Origin: Serratia sp. H1w
Lineage (GTDB): Bacteria > Pseudomonadota > Gammaproteobacteria > Enterobacterales > Enterobacteriaceae
NCBI RefSeq assembly: GCF_000633355.1
Contig: NZ_AYMQ01000094.1
Span: 62,001 to 126,000 of the forward strand
DNA: 64,000 nucleotides
Direction of reading: 5' to 3'
A program made the translations under genes and the position numbers. Below are positions 12,885 through 21,184 of the stretch, in pieces. The number at the start of each line of letters is the position of its first letter. The first letter of the stretch is position 1. The notes below the pieces were generated by a model. The model was not told the origin of the DNA. It made no database searches and saw only the letters and a program-made list of their open reading frames with translations.

Positions 12885-12912
12885 AAAAATGCCAGTGGGT
12901 TACCCCACTGGC
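12885..12912 (-). terminator. SgrS terminator
   Basis: Read on the minus strand, GCCAGTGGG-GTAA-CCCACTGGC followed by ATTTTTAT. The T run is five bases, shorter than the eight of E. coli SgrS, where the poly-U tail is needed for Hfq binding. Confidence 0.85.
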
Positions 12913-12954
12913 TGGTGAAAAGCACCATTACTCAGAAACACTTTGCGGTGAACG

Positions 12955-13128
12955 TCAGATACGCTCACGGTATTGCTTGTCGCTCAGCGTGGCGATGTCC
13001 CACTGGGTCAAGTGGGCCAGCATCTCCAGCCGCGTCTGTTCAGGCACCACCTGCAGCCAATCGGCCTGCTGGCGGCGGATCGCGGCGAAATAACGCTGAT
13101 AAAACTGTTTGGCTAACAGAACCGTCAT
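12955..13128 (-). CDS. sgrT: SgrT small protein, glucose uptake inhibitor
   Basis: 57-residue protein encoded within SgrS. The E. coli version (43 residues) binds and inhibits the glucose transporter PtsG, so SgrS acts by both RNA pairing and peptide. This copy holds the recognisable pieces KQFYQRYF, a tryptophan-leucine stretch (DWLQVVPEQ), RLEMLAHLTQWD, but has six extra N-terminal residues and an added C-terminal tail (IATLSDKQYRERI). ATG at 13128 follows GGAGGG. The stop at 12955 leaves about 70 nt for the seed and terminator. Confidence 0.85.
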   Translation of the reverse strand: MTVLLAKQFYQRYFAAIRRQQADWLQVVPEQTRLEMLAHLTQWDIATLSDKQYRERI

Positions 13129-13220
13129 GGGTTATCCCTCCGCTGTTTCAACTAAACAGATTATCGGCGTAATATAGGGAAAGATAAATTGACGACTTGA
13201 TGCCAGAGAGTTCCTCTTTT

Positions 13221-14882
13221 ATGTCCACCTCACGCCTGCAACAACAGTTTATTCGCCTGTGGCAACGCTGCCATGGTCAGACCACCGAAACCACGCTGCA
13301 AGAGTTGGCAGAGGTGCTCAGCTGTTCCCGCCGCCATGTTCGCTCGTTGCTGGGAGCCATGCAGCACGAGGGCTGGCTGACCTGGCAGGCAGAATCCGGC
13401 CGAGGCAAGCGTTCGCAGCTCAGCTTTCACTACACCGGATTGGCACTACAGCAACAACGCGCCGAAGAGCTGTTGGAACAGGATCGTATCGATCAATTGG
13501 TTCAGTTGGTGGGCGATAAAGACGTGGTACGCCAAATGCTGCTTTCCCAACTGGGGCGCAGCTTCCGCCAGGGGAAACATATCCTGCGTGTGCTCTACTA
13601 TCGTCAGCTTTACAACCTGCTGCCCGGTTCAGCACTGCGCCGTTCAGAAACCCACCTGGCAAGGCAGATTTTCAACGGCCTGACGCGGGTAAATGAGGAA
13701 AACGGGGAACTCGCACCCGATCTTTCGCATCATTGGCAAACCTTATCTCCTTTGCACTGGCGCTTTTATCTCCGTCCGGCGATCCATTTTCATCATGGTC
13801 GTGAGTTGGAAATGGAAGATGTCATCCACTCGCTCAACCGTCTGATCCCACAGCCGCTGTTTTCCCATATTGATAGGATCGTATCGCCAACGCCCTATGT
13901 CATCGATGTGCATCTGCACACGCCGGACTACTGGCTGCCCTGGTTATTGAGCAGCGTGCACGCCATGATCCTGCCACGCGAATGGCAGAGCCTGCCGGAT
14001 TTTGCCCGCCATCCGATCGGCACCGGCCCCTATCGCGTGATCCACAACAACCAGAGCCAGATGAAAATCCACGCTTTTGATGACTACTTTGGCTATCGCG
14101 CCCTGATCGATGAGGTCAACATTTGGGTGTTACCGGAAATAACCGAGGAGTTGGCGCACTCCGGCGTTCAACTGCAGGGGGATGATACCGGTAGGAACGA
14201 GCTGGAAAGCCGCCTGGAAGAGGGCTGCTATTTTCTGCTGTTCGACCAACGCTCGACAGTGACAGCCAATCCGGAGATCCGCAGTTGGCTATGCGAGCTG
14301 ATTAACCCGATTGCGCTGTTGAGCCATGCAGGGCCGCTGTACCAGCGTTACTGGGCCCCGGCCTATGGCATCCTGCCACGCTGGTTGCATAACCGTGTAC
14401 TGGGGCGGCAACCCAAGCCTGCGGGCTTAACCGAATTGACCCTGACCTTCTACAACGAACACTCCGAGTTTCACGCAATCAAACAGGCGATCGCCTCTCT
14501 GTTGGCCGAGCAGGACATCAAGCTCAATGTTCAGGTCGTGGATTATGAAGCCTGGCACAAGGGCAAGGCGCAAAGCGATCTGTGGCTAGGTAGTGCCAAC
14601 TTCACCCTGCCGCTGGAATTTTCGCTATTTGCTACGCTGTATGAATTACCGTTGATCCAACATTGCCTGACCGAAGATATCGCTCAGGATGCGGCTCTAT
14701 GGCGGGAAAATCGCCTGTCGATGGCCGAGTTTTGCCAACGTCTGGTCAGCAGCCATCAGTTACATCCGTTGTTCCACCACTGGTTGCAGCTACATGGTCA
14801 GCGCAGTATGCGCGGGGTGCGTATGAATACCCTCGGCTGGTTCGATTTTAAATCTGCCTGGTTTGCGCCACCGGAAGCATAA
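13221..14882 (+). CDS. sgrR: HTH-type transcriptional regulator SgrR
   Basis: Activator of sgrS during glucose-phosphate stress. 553 residues from the ATG at 13221, which matches the E. coli N-terminus ([13 protein letters not shown]); further in-frame starts at 13200 (ATG) and 13197 (TTG) lack a better ribosome site. The N-terminal winged helix-turn-helix ([25 protein letters not shown], about 25-60) is followed by a solute-binding-protein-like domain (SBP_bac_5 type), with [20 protein letters not shown] and the conserved end [24 protein letters not shown]. It is divergent from sgrS with about 90 bases between starts, so both promoters share that gap. Confidence 0.96.
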   Translation: MSTSRLQQQFIRLWQRCHGQTTETTLQELAEVLSCSRRHVRSLLGAMQHEGWLTWQAESGRGKRSQLSFHYTGLALQQQRAEELLEQDRIDQLVQLVGDKDVVRQMLLSQLGRSFRQGKHILRVLYYRQLYNLLPGSALRRSETHLARQIFNGLTRVNEENGELAPDLSHHWQTLSPLHWRFYLRPAIHFHHGRELEMEDVIHSLNRLIPQPLFSHIDRIVSPTPYVIDVHLHTPDYWLPWLLSSVHAMILPREWQSLPDFARHPIGTGPYRVIHNNQSQMKIHAFDDYFGYRALIDEVNIWVLPEITEELAHSGVQLQGDDTGRNELESRLEEGCYFLLFDQRSTVTANPEIRSWLCELINPIALLSHAGPLYQRYWAPAYGILPRWLHNRVLGRQPKPAGLTELTLTFYNEHSEFHAIKQAIASLLAEQDIKLNVQVVDYEAWHKGKAQSDLWLGSANFTLPLEFSLFATLYELPLIQHCLTEDIAQDAALWRENRLSMAEFCQRLVSSHQLHPLFHHWLQLHGQRSMRGVRMNTLGWFDFKSAWFAPPEA

Positions 14883-14923
14883 TCGCCTTCCACCCACGTC
14901 GGTTAGTCTCTACAATAGCGCCG

Positions 14924-15020
14924 ACTCAACGGGGTGCGGAAAACCAGCCATCAGGCCATCGGTTTACCGCTGAGAGCACACCCGTCGAACCTGATCCGGT
15001 CAATACCGGCGGAGGGATTT
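14924..15020 (+). promoter_or_regulatory. TPP (THI-box) riboswitch
   Basis: Thiamine pyrophosphate-binding leader of thiBPQ. It shows ACGGGGTGC, CTGAGAG, the conserved GAACCTGATCC and the closing ATACCGGCGGAGGGA, in the right order. A -10-like TACAAT lies at 14911-14916. Ligand binding is expected to reduce expression of the thiamine importer. A further inverted stretch, GTTAACCTTGGTTAAC, sits at 15031-15046 before thiB and may belong to the expression platform. Confidence 0.95.
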
Positions 15021-15093
15021 GAGCCTGGCACGTTAACCTTGGTTAACCCACGCCCTCAGATACCTTTGCCCCCTTACTTTTTAGGAGCGCAAA

Positions 15094-16080
15094 GTGGTCA
15101 CAAAATACCTGCCCTGTTTATTACTGCTAGCAGCAATGCCTGTCCTGGCCAAGCCAACGCTGACGGTCTACACCTACGACTCTTTCGCTGCCGACTGGGG
15201 CCCGGGCCCGGCGGTGAAAAAAGCCTTCGAGGCCGAGTGTGACTGTGAATTGAAATTCGTCGCGCTGGAAGACGGCGTTTCATTACTCAACCGCCTGAGA
15301 ATGGAAGGCAAGAACAGCGCCGCCGACGTGGTGCTGGGGTTGGACAACAACCTGCTGCAAGCCGCCCAGCAAACCGATCTGTTCACCGACAGCCAGGTCG
15401 ATACCAACAAGCTCACCGTTCCCGGTGGCTGGCAAAACCAGACTTTCGTTCCCTACGACTATGGTTACTTTGCTTTCGTCTACAACAAAGACAAGCTGAA
15501 GAACCCGCCGACCAGCCTGAAGGAACTGGTGAGCAGCGATCGCCCCCTGAAGATCATCTATCAGGATCCACGCACCAGCACACCGGGCCTCGGCCTGCTG
15601 CTCTGGATGCAGAAAGTGTATGGCGATGAGGCACCGCAAGCCTGGCAACAACTGGCGAAGAAAACCGTAACCGTCACCAAAGGCTGGAGTGAAGCCTACG
15701 GCCTGTTCCTGAAAGGAGAAGGCGATATGGTGCTGAGCTATACCACCTCCCCCGCCTACCATCTGATCGAAGAGAAAAAAGACAGCTATGCAGCGGCCAA
15801 CTTCAGTGAAGGCCATTACCTGCAAATCGAAGTCGCTGGCAAGCTAAAGGCCAGCAAGCAGCCTGAGCTGGCCGAGCGCTTCATGCAGTTTATGGTCTCT
15901 CCGGCTTTCCAGAACACCATACCCACTGGCAACTGGATGTACCCAGTGATCAAAATGCAACTGCCTGCCGGCTTCGAACAACTGACCGTACCGCAAACGG
16001 CCTTACAATTCAGCGCCAAAGACGTGGCGCAGCAACGTGGTAACTGGGTCCGGGCATGGCAAACTGCCGTCAGCCACTGA
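15094..16080 (+). CDS. thiB: Thiamine ABC transporter substrate-binding protein
   Basis: Periplasmic receptor for thiamine, thiamine phosphate and TPP. 328 residues with a signal peptide of about 20 residues and a probable cleavage after PVLA, before KPTLTVYTYDSF. Strong identity to E. coli ThiB, including ADWGPGPAVKKAFEAECDC, YQDPRTSTPGLGLLLWMQ and TKGWSEAYGLFLKGE. It begins at a GTG preceded by AGGAG. Regulated by the TPP riboswitch upstream. It overlaps thiP by 25 bases. Confidence 0.97.
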   Translation: MVTKYLPCLLLLAAMPVLAKPTLTVYTYDSFAADWGPGPAVKKAFEAECDCELKFVALEDGVSLLNRLRMEGKNSAADVVLGLDNNLLQAAQQTDLFTDSQVDTNKLTVPGGWQNQTFVPYDYGYFAFVYNKDKLKNPPTSLKELVSSDRPLKIIYQDPRTSTPGLGLLLWMQKVYGDEAPQAWQQLAKKTVTVTKGWSEAYGLFLKGEGDMVLSYTTSPAYHLIEEKKDSYAAANFSEGHYLQIEVAGKLKASKQPELAERFMQFMVSPAFQNTIPTGNWMYPVIKMQLPAGFEQLTVPQTALQFSAKDVAQQRGNWVRAWQTAVSH

Positions 16081-17663
16081 TCCCCCGCTGGTTATGGCCG
16101 GGGCTGATTGCCGCCGGTCTGATCCTGCTTATCGCGTTGGCCGCCATGGGTTCGCTGTGGCGTCATGCGCCTGAAAGCGATTGGCGTAGTCTGTGGCAAG
16201 ACCGCTACCTGTGGCACGTGGTGCGCTTTACCTTTTGGCAAGCGCTGCTCTCTGCCGTGATCTCGGTGGTGCCTGCCATCTGGCTGGCCCGGGCGCTGTA
16301 CCGGCGGCGCTTCCCTGGCCGCAATCTGCTGCTGCGCCTGTGCGCGATGACGCTGGTGCTACCGGTGTTGGTAGCGGTGTTTGGCATGCTGAGCGTCTAC
16401 GGCAGGCAAGGCTGGTTGGCAACGCTCTGCGGTTGGCTGGGCGTGGACTACAGCTTCTCGCCTTATGGCCTGCAAGGCATTCTGCTGGCGCATCTGTTCT
16501 TTAATATGCCGTTGGCGACCCGTTTGCTGCTACAGGCGCTGGAGAACATTCCCACCGAGCAGCGTCAATTGGCTGCACAGTTGGGGATGAACGGTTGGCA
16601 ACAGTTCCGCTTTGTGGAATGGCCGGCGTTACGCCGTCAGATCCTCCCCAGTGGGGCCCTGATATTTATGCTGTGTTTCGCCAGCTTCGCGACCGTGCTG
16701 TCATTGGGCGGCGGGCCGCAGGCCACCACCATCGAGCTGGCGATTTATCAGGCGCTGAGTTACGACTACGATCTCGGGCGAGCTGCAATGCTGGCTCTGA
16801 TCCAACTAGCTTGTTGCCTGGGGCTGGTGGTGCTCAGCCAGCGTTTGAGCCAGGCTCTGCCGGTTGGTCATACTCACGCCCAGCGCTGGCGCGATCCGCA
16901 AGACAGCCTGGGGCGACGCATTAGCGATACGCTATTGATTGCCGCAGCTCTACTGTTGCTGCTGCCTCCGTTGCTGGCAGTTATCATCGATGGAGCCAAT
17001 CAAACGCTGTTCAGCGCACTGCAACAGTCAATTCTCTGGCAGGCTCTGTTCACCTCACTACGCATCGCACTTGGTGCGGGCATTTTGTGCGTGGTATTGA
17101 CCATGATGCTACTGTGGAGCAGCCGTGAACTGAAGCTGCAGCAGCAGGCTGCCTGGGGCCAAACGCTGGAACTGAGCGGCATGGTGATCCTTGCTATGCC
17201 GGGGATCGTGCTGGCTACCGGTTTTTTCCTGCTGTTGAGCGATACCACCGGGTTACCGCAGTCGCCTTATGCGCTGGTGATCCTCACCAATGCGTTGATG
17301 GCGGTGCCCTACGCGCTGAAAGTGCTGGAAAACCCAATGCGCGATTTGGCCGAGCGCTATAATCCACTCTGTTTATCGCTGGATATCCACGGCTGGCAGC
17401 GGCTGCGCTGGATCGAACTGAAAGCACTGCAACGCCCGCTGGCACAGGCATTGGCCTTTGCCTGTGTGTTGTCGATTGGCGATTTTGGCGTGGTGGCGTT
17501 GTTTGGTAACGAGCAATTCCGTACGCTGCCTTTTTATCTCTATCAGCAGATTGGCGCTTATCGCAGCAACGACGGGGCCGCTACTGCCCTGCTGCTGCTG
17601 TTACTCTGTTTCCTGCTGTTTACCCTGATCGAACGTTTACCGGGCCGCCATGCTGACGCTTGA
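16056..17663 (+). CDS. thiP: Thiamine ABC transporter permease
   Basis: Inner-membrane permease of the thiamine importer, 535 residues made of two homologous halves with about twelve membrane segments in total, each half with a binding-protein-dependent transport (EAA-type) loop near [23 protein letters not shown] and [20 protein letters not shown]. It matches E. coli ThiP end to end ([16 protein letters not shown] at the N-terminus). It overlaps thiB by 25 and thiQ by 14 bases, so the operon is tightly coupled. Confidence 0.97.
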   Translation: MANCRQPLIPRWLWPGLIAAGLILLIALAAMGSLWRHAPESDWRSLWQDRYLWHVVRFTFWQALLSAVISVVPAIWLARALYRRRFPGRNLLLRLCAMTLVLPVLVAVFGMLSVYGRQGWLATLCGWLGVDYSFSPYGLQGILLAHLFFNMPLATRLLLQALENIPTEQRQLAAQLGMNGWQQFRFVEWPALRRQILPSGALIFMLCFASFATVLSLGGGPQATTIELAIYQALSYDYDLGRAAMLALIQLACCLGLVVLSQRLSQALPVGHTHAQRWRDPQDSLGRRISDTLLIAAALLLLLPPLLAVIIDGANQTLFSALQQSILWQALFTSLRIALGAGILCVVLTMMLLWSSRELKLQQQAAWGQTLELSGMVILAMPGIVLATGFFLLLSDTTGLPQSPYALVILTNALMAVPYALKVLENPMRDLAERYNPLCLSLDIHGWQRLRWIELKALQRPLAQALAFACVLSIGDFGVVALFGNEQFRTLPFYLYQQIGAYRSNDGAATALLLLLLCFLLFTLIERLPGRHADA

Positions 17664-18354
17664 AAAACTGACCTATCTGTATGAACACCTGCCGATGCGT
17701 TTTGACTTACGCATTCAGCCAGGGGAACACGTCGCGGTGCTCGGCCCCAGCGGCGCGGGCAAAAGTACTCTCCTCAGCCTGATCGCCGGCTTTCTGCCAC
17801 CGGCCAGCGGGAAAATGTGGCTGAACGGTAGCGATCACACCGTTTCCCCCCCTGCCAAACGCCCGGTGTCGATGCTGTTTCAGGAAAACAACCTGTTTGC
17901 CCACCTGACGGTCAGGCAAAACATCGGCCTGGGGCTGGATCCTGGCCTGCGCTTGACCGCCGCGCAGCAAGAGCAGTTGGCACAGATTGCCCAGCAGGTA
18001 GGGCTGGAAGATCATCTGCAACGCCTGCCGTCGCAGCTTTCCGGTGGGCAGCGACAGCGGGCGGCATTGGCGCGTTGCCTGATCCGCCAGCAGCCGATCC
18101 TGCTGCTCGACGAGCCTTTCTCTGCCCTCGATCCGGCATTGCGCAGTGAAATGCTGCAACTACTGCAACAGGTGTGCGGCCAGCGCCAACTCACGCTGCT
18201 GATGGTTTCACACAATCTTGAGGATGCCGCCCGCATCGCGCCGCGAACTCTGCTGGTGGTGGATGGCCGTATTTATTATGACGGCCCGACCCAGGCGTTG
18301 GTCAGCGGTAGCGCCCCGGAGGCCAAGGTGCTGGGCATTTCGGTCAAACCGTGA
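17650..18354 (+). CDS. thiQ: Thiamine ABC transporter ATP-binding protein
   Basis: Cytoplasmic ATPase of the thiamine importer, 234 residues. Walker A is GPSGAGKST (about 32-40), the Q-loop is MLFQENNLF, the ABC signature is [15 protein letters not shown] and Walker B is [11 protein letters not shown], with the H-loop in MVSHNLEDA. It starts within thiP. No terminator is obvious between it and the ivbL region. Confidence 0.97.
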   Translation: MLTLEKLTYLYEHLPMRFDLRIQPGEHVAVLGPSGAGKSTLLSLIAGFLPPASGKMWLNGSDHTVSPPAKRPVSMLFQENNLFAHLTVRQNIGLGLDPGLRLTAAQQEQLAQIAQQVGLEDHLQRLPSQLSGGQRQRAALARCLIRQQPILLLDEPFSALDPALRSEMLQLLQQVCGQRQLTLLMVSHNLEDAARIAPRTLLVVDGRIYYDGPTQALVSGSAPEAKVLGISVKP

Positions 18355-18458
18355 TCTAGCACGCGTTTTTTATGCTGAACCAATAAACCTGTTGTGCGAA
18401 TTTTGCACCTGTGGTTTTATAAAATTCTGTTTGTTACTACTGATGATAAGGCTCCCTA

Positions 18459-18557
18459 GTGATCGCATCCTCGCTGACCTCGACCCTACTAACAACCGCG
18501 CTACCAGCCGCGGTGGTCGTCGTGCGTGTGGTGGTGATCGTCGGCAACGCGCCGTAG
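18459..18557 (+). CDS. ivbL: ilvB operon leader peptide
   Basis: 32-residue leader, the same length as E. coli IvbL and with the same C-terminal core AAVVVVRVVVIVGNAP (E. coli AAVVVVRVVVVVGNAP). It begins at a GTG. Valine codons number seven in the last half plus leucine codons in the first half, so stalling should depend on both charged tRNA-Val and tRNA-Leu. The peptide controls the attenuator at 18583-18620 ahead of ilvB. This feature is too short for ordinary gene calls but the match is unmistakable. Confidence 0.95.
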   Translation: MIASSLTSTLLTTALPAAVVVVRVVVIVGNAP

Positions 18558-18582
18558 GGTCCGAATCAACGCATCGATTCCC

Positions 18583-18620
18583 AAACCCCGCCGGCGCAAA
18601 CCGGGCGGGGTTTCTTGTTT
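18583..18620 (+). terminator. ilvBN attenuator terminator
   Basis: AAACCCCGCC, short loop, GGGCGGGGTTT, then TCTTGTTTT. It starts 25 bases after the ivbL stop and ends about 50 bases before ilvB. The GC-rich stem and U-rich tail fit a transcriptional attenuator controlled by the valine- and leucine-rich leader. Confidence 0.9.
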
Positions 18621-18672
18621 TAGTCCCCCTGCCCAGAAAAGCTAACCGGCCCTGAGAGAAAAGGATAGGCAC

Positions 18673-20367
18673 ATGGCAACTTCGGGCACGCCACACCAAG
18701 GCCAACGTATTACCGGCGCACAGCTGATCGTTCATCTGCTGGAGCGTCAGGGAATCACCACCATTGCAGGCATCCCCGGTGGCGCAGCGCTACCGTTGTA
18801 CGATGCTCTGAGCCAAAGCACCGTCATCCAGCACGTTCTGGCCCGCCATGAGCAAGGGGCCGGTTTTATGGCGCAGGGCATGGCACGTACCAACGGCAAG
18901 GCGGCGGTCTGCATCGCTTCCAGCGGCCCGGGAGCCACCAATCTGGTGACCGCCATTGCCGATGCCAAGCTCGATTCAATCCCGCTGGTGTGTATCACCG
19001 GCCAGGTATCCTCCTCGATGATTGGCACCGATGCCTTCCAGGAAGTGGATACCTACGGCATTTCCATCCCGATAACCAAATACAACCATCTGGTACGCGA
19101 TGTCAGCGATCTGCCGCAGGTGATTTGTGACGCATTCCGCATCGCCGAATCCGGCCGCCCAGGCCCGGTGTGGATCGACATTCCGAAAGACGTGCAAACC
19201 GCCGAAATTGAGTGGGACTCATTGCCGCCAATGGCCGTACCAGACGCCCCACCGGCCTTTGATATCAAACAGGTCGAACAGGCTGCCTTGATGATCAATC
19301 AGGCCAAGCGCCCCATTCTGTATCTGGGTGGCGGCATTATCTGCGCAGAAGCTCACGTACCCGCGCTGGAAATGGCCGAGCGCTCTAACCTGCCTACCAC
19401 CATGACATTGATGGCTTTGGGCGCAATGCCGGTAGAACATCCGCTGTCATTAGGCATGCTGGGGATGCACGCCGCTCGCAGCACCAACTTTATCCTGCAG
19501 GAAGCCGATCTGCTGATCGTAATGGGTGCCCGCTTTGACGACCGAGCCATCGGCAAAACCGAGCAATTCTGCCCTAACGCCAAAATTATCCACGTGGATA
19601 TCGACCGCGCCGAACTGGGCAAGGTCAAACAGGCCAATATTGCCATCCATGCCGACGTTGGCCAGGTACTGCAACAGCTGTTACCGATGATCGAGGCCCA
19701 GCCACGCAGCGAGTGGATGAACACCGTTAACGATCTGAAACGCGAATTCCCGTTCAATATGCCGAACGTAGAAGATCCATTGAGCCACTACGGTTTGGTT
19801 AAGGCCGCGGCGCGCTGCGTGGACGACAGCGCCATTATCACCACCGACGTGGGTCAGCATCAGATGTGGGTAGCCCAGGCTTACCCGTTGAGCCGTCCGC
19901 GCCAATGGCTGACCTCCGGCGGTTTGGGCACTATGGGCTTTGGTTTGCCCGCCGCTATTGGTGCCGCACTGGCCGAGCCTCAGCGCAAAGTGCTGTGTTT
20001 CTCCGGTGACGGTAGCCTGATGATGAATATTCAGGAGATGGCGACCGCCGTTGAACACAATCTGGATGTAAAAATCATCCTGATGAACAACCAGGCGTTA
20101 GGGTTGGTGCACCAACAGCAGACGCTGTTCTATCAACAGCATATCTTTGCCGCCACCTATCCGAAGCGTACCGATTTCCTGAAAATTGCCGCCGGGTTTG
20201 GTCTGGACACCTGCGATTTGAATGCCGAGGCGGATCCACAGGCCGCGCTGATGGCGGCGATCCAACGCCCTGGCCCTTGCCTGATCCACGCGCTGATCGA
20301 TATCAATGAAAAAGTCTACCCAATGGTGCCACCGGGTGCCGCCAACATCGAAATGATTGGAGAATAA
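18673..20367 (+). CDS. ilvB: Acetolactate synthase I large subunit
   Basis: ThDP, FAD and Mg-dependent catalytic subunit of acetohydroxy acid synthase isozyme I, making acetolactate and acetohydroxybutyrate for valine, isoleucine and leucine. 564 residues (E. coli 562). The catalytic glutamate is E60 in HEQGAGFMAQGMAR; the ThDP-Mg motif GDGSLMMNIQEMATAVEHN runs to MNNQALG near 440-475. It is paralogous to ilvI at the left edge. Expression is governed by the ivbL attenuator; ilvN follows by three bases. In E. coli ilvBN is near uhpA, far from thiBPQ, so the location here differs. Confidence 0.97.
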   Translation: MATSGTPHQGQRITGAQLIVHLLERQGITTIAGIPGGAALPLYDALSQSTVIQHVLARHEQGAGFMAQGMARTNGKAAVCIASSGPGATNLVTAIADAKLDSIPLVCITGQVSSSMIGTDAFQEVDTYGISIPITKYNHLVRDVSDLPQVICDAFRIAESGRPGPVWIDIPKDVQTAEIEWDSLPPMAVPDAPPAFDIKQVEQAALMINQAKRPILYLGGGIICAEAHVPALEMAERSNLPTTMTLMALGAMPVEHPLSLGMLGMHAARSTNFILQEADLLIVMGARFDDRAIGKTEQFCPNAKIIHVDIDRAELGKVKQANIAIHADVGQVLQQLLPMIEAQPRSEWMNTVNDLKREFPFNMPNVEDPLSHYGLVKAAARCVDDSAIITTDVGQHQMWVAQAYPLSRPRQWLTSGGLGTMGFGLPAAIGAALAEPQRKVLCFSGDGSLMMNIQEMATAVEHNLDVKIILMNNQALGLVHQQQTLFYQQHIFAATYPKRTDFLKIAAGFGLDTCDLNAEADPQAALMAAIQRPGPCLIHALIDINEKVYPMVPPGAANIEMIGE

Positions 20368-20370
20368 GCC

Positions 20371-20664
20371 ATGCAATCACTACAAAAGAACCCACAAGTG
20401 ATCCTGGAGTTGGCGGTACGAAACCATCCGGGCGTGATGACCCACGTTTGCGGCCTGTTTGCCCGCCGTGCATTTAACGTGGAAGGCATTCTGTGTATGC
20501 CGCTGAAAGATGGGACGCAAAGCCGCATTTGGCTATTGGTAGCCGACGATCAGCGCCTGGTGCAGATGATCAGTCAGGTTGAGAAGCTGGAAGATGTCTT
20601 GCAGGTGAAACGCCATAGCGAAGATATGCGGGTGTTTGAGCAGTTGGAAGCCTTCTTCCAATAG
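20371..20664 (+). CDS. ilvN: Acetolactate synthase I small subunit
   Basis: Regulatory subunit of AHAS I, 97 residues (E. coli 96). A single ACT domain is visible ([30 protein letters not shown]), which binds valine for feedback inhibition and also stimulates the catalytic subunit IlvB. It is coupled to ilvB (three-base gap). Confidence 0.97.
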   Translation: MQSLQKNPQVILELAVRNHPGVMTHVCGLFARRAFNVEGILCMPLKDGTQSRIWLLVADDQRLVQMISQVEKLEDVLQVKRHSEDMRVFEQLEAFFQ

Positions 20665-20674
20665 GACAATGTTA

Positions 20675-20704
20675 AAGGCCGGGGAGTGGTTTAGCCCCGG
20701 CCTT
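20675..20704. terminator. Hairpin between ilvN and dinQ-like gene
   Basis: Stem AAGGCCGGGG / CCCCGGCCTT with a ten-base loop, directly after ilvN. The T run is short on both strands, so termination is likely but not strong. It may end ilvBN rightward and the dinQ-like RNA leftward. Confidence 0.6.
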
Positions 20705-20720
20705 AGCTACGTTTCCGTTA

Positions 20721-20810
20721 TCAGTTCAGCAACTGAAGCACATAACGGATCAGTTCCAGTAACGCGATCAGCGCCCCAAGAACGATGATTGCCTTATCAA
20801 TATCAATCAC
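20721..20810 (-). CDS. dinQ: DinQ-like small membrane toxin peptide
   Basis: 29 residues from a GTG at 20810: VIDIDKAIIVLGALIALL followed by ELIRYVLQLLN. E. coli DinQ, from memory, reads IDKAIIVLGALIALLELIRFLLQLLN, so about 24 of 26 aligned residues match. In E. coli it is a single-helix inner-membrane peptide that disturbs membrane potential and nucleoid shape when overproduced. GGAG lies seven bases before the GTG; an upstream ATG at 20828 gives 35 residues (MSWRKR extension) but has no good ribosome site. The gene is too short for ordinary annotation. It sits alone, divergent from a small RNA (21099-21184) with a leader of about 190 nt between its promoter and start. Confidence 0.85.
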   Translation of the reverse strand: MIDIDKAIIVLGALIALLELIRYVLQLLN

Positions 20811-20828
20811 CCGTTTTCTCCATGACAT

Positions 20829-20907
20829 GGAGTGAGCCACCGCCGCTTACTCTTACATTGCCTGTCACAGCGCAGCGCTCATTGTTAGATGAAGGCTGTC
20901 TCACTCC
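20829..20907 (-). promoter_or_regulatory. dinQ-like mRNA leader with SD-occluding pairing
   Basis: On the dinQ-like mRNA, GGAGTGAG (20900-20907) is fully complementary to CTCACTCC (20829-20836), which ends just upstream of the ribosome binding site. If these two pair, the start region would be locked. The 20900-20907 arm overlaps the segment shared with the small RNA. This is read from the sequence; the structure is inferred. Confidence 0.5.
20882..20903 (-). repeat. Antisense target segment, direct copy of small-RNA 5-prime end
   Basis: On the plus strand 20882-20903 (TTGTTAGATGAAGGCTGTCT and two further bases) repeats 21099-21120 with two differences. Because the dinQ-like mRNA is read from the minus strand, the RNA from 21099 onward could pair with it over 21 bases including one G-U pair. 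In E. coli, AgrB represses dinQ by this kind of trans pairing with the leader. Confidence 0.8.
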
Positions 20908-21008
20908 GGCCAGAGCGTCGGATAACGGCACCATCCGTACATCCGACCAGGACTTGAATAGGTACGTACGCACACCGAAGTAAAGACAACAACAGAGCTA
21001 ACCGGCTG

Positions 21009-21014
21009 ATTATA
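21009..21014 (-). promoter_or_regulatory. Candidate dinQ-like gene -10 element
   Basis: Minus-strand TATAAT, a perfect -10. The expected -35 position has only GTCGTG, so activity may be weak or need an activator. Transcription would start near 21002 and give an mRNA of about 320 nt ending at the 20675-20704 hairpin. I found no clear LexA box (CTGT-N8-ACAG) around it. Confidence 0.5.
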
Positions 21015-21063
21015 TCTTAACCAACTCAGCTCACGACATAACAGATATCCGATTTCTGAGTTT

Positions 21064-21092
21064 TTGACATTGGGGAAGATCGACGATAAAAT
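21064..21092 (+). promoter_or_regulatory. Promoter of AgrB-like small RNA
   Basis: TTGACA at 21064-21069, 17-base spacer, TAAAAT at 21087-21092. The -35 is consensus and the spacing ideal, so a strong constitutive promoter is likely. The start would be near 21099. Confidence 0.85.
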
Positions 21093-21098
21093 CAACAC

Positions 21099-21184
21099 TG
21101 TTAGATGAGGGCTGTCTCAACCGGTCAGAGTCACTAACTCGAAACCGGAAAATAAAAAAACCGACCTCACCAGTCGGTTTTTTT
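21099..21184 (+). ncRNA. AgrB-like antisense small RNA
   Basis: About 85 nt from the predicted start to the end of the U run of a terminator hairpin (ACCGAC-CTCACCA-GTCGGT followed by T7, 21159-21184). E. coli AgrB, which represses dinQ, is about 84 nt. The first 22 bases copy the segment 20882-20903, which lies in the opposite-strand dinQ-like leader, so the RNA is complementary to that mRNA. The RNA and the toxin are transcribed divergently in position but do not overlap, so pairing would be in trans as in E. coli. Confidence 0.8.
21159..21184. terminator. Bidirectional terminator between sRNA and yabI
   Basis: A7-CCGAC-CTCACCA-GTCGG-T7 hairpin, T runs on both strands. It ends the AgrB-like RNA rightward and yabI leftward. 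Confidence 0.93.

Larger units (their letters stand above)
12884..13164 (-). ncRNA. sgrS: SgrS glucose-phosphate stress small RNA (encodes SgrT)
   Basis: Hfq-type sRNA that in E. coli represses ptsG and other mRNAs when sugar phosphates accumulate. The 3-prime part shows the conserved order: CTGAGTA (complementary to the TACTCAG near the ptsG start in E. coli), ATGGTG-N5-CACC, then a GC-rich hairpin and a T run. The SgrT frame occupies the 5-prime half. A weak -10 (TATATT, minus strand, 13171-13176) suggests a start near 13164; the -35 is poor, as expected of an SgrR-activated promoter. The 5-prime end is an estimate. Length of about 280 nt exceeds the 227 nt of E. coli, mostly because SgrT is longer. 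Confidence 0.88.

Noticed and set aside
20823-20828. ATG at 20828 as dinQ-like start
   Set aside because: No Shine-Dalgarno before it; GGAG is correctly spaced for the GTG at 20810, which also fits E. coli DinQ length.
21002-21060. LexA box for the dinQ-like gene
   Set aside because: CTG and CAG words occur but never with the ten-base spacing of a LexA site.
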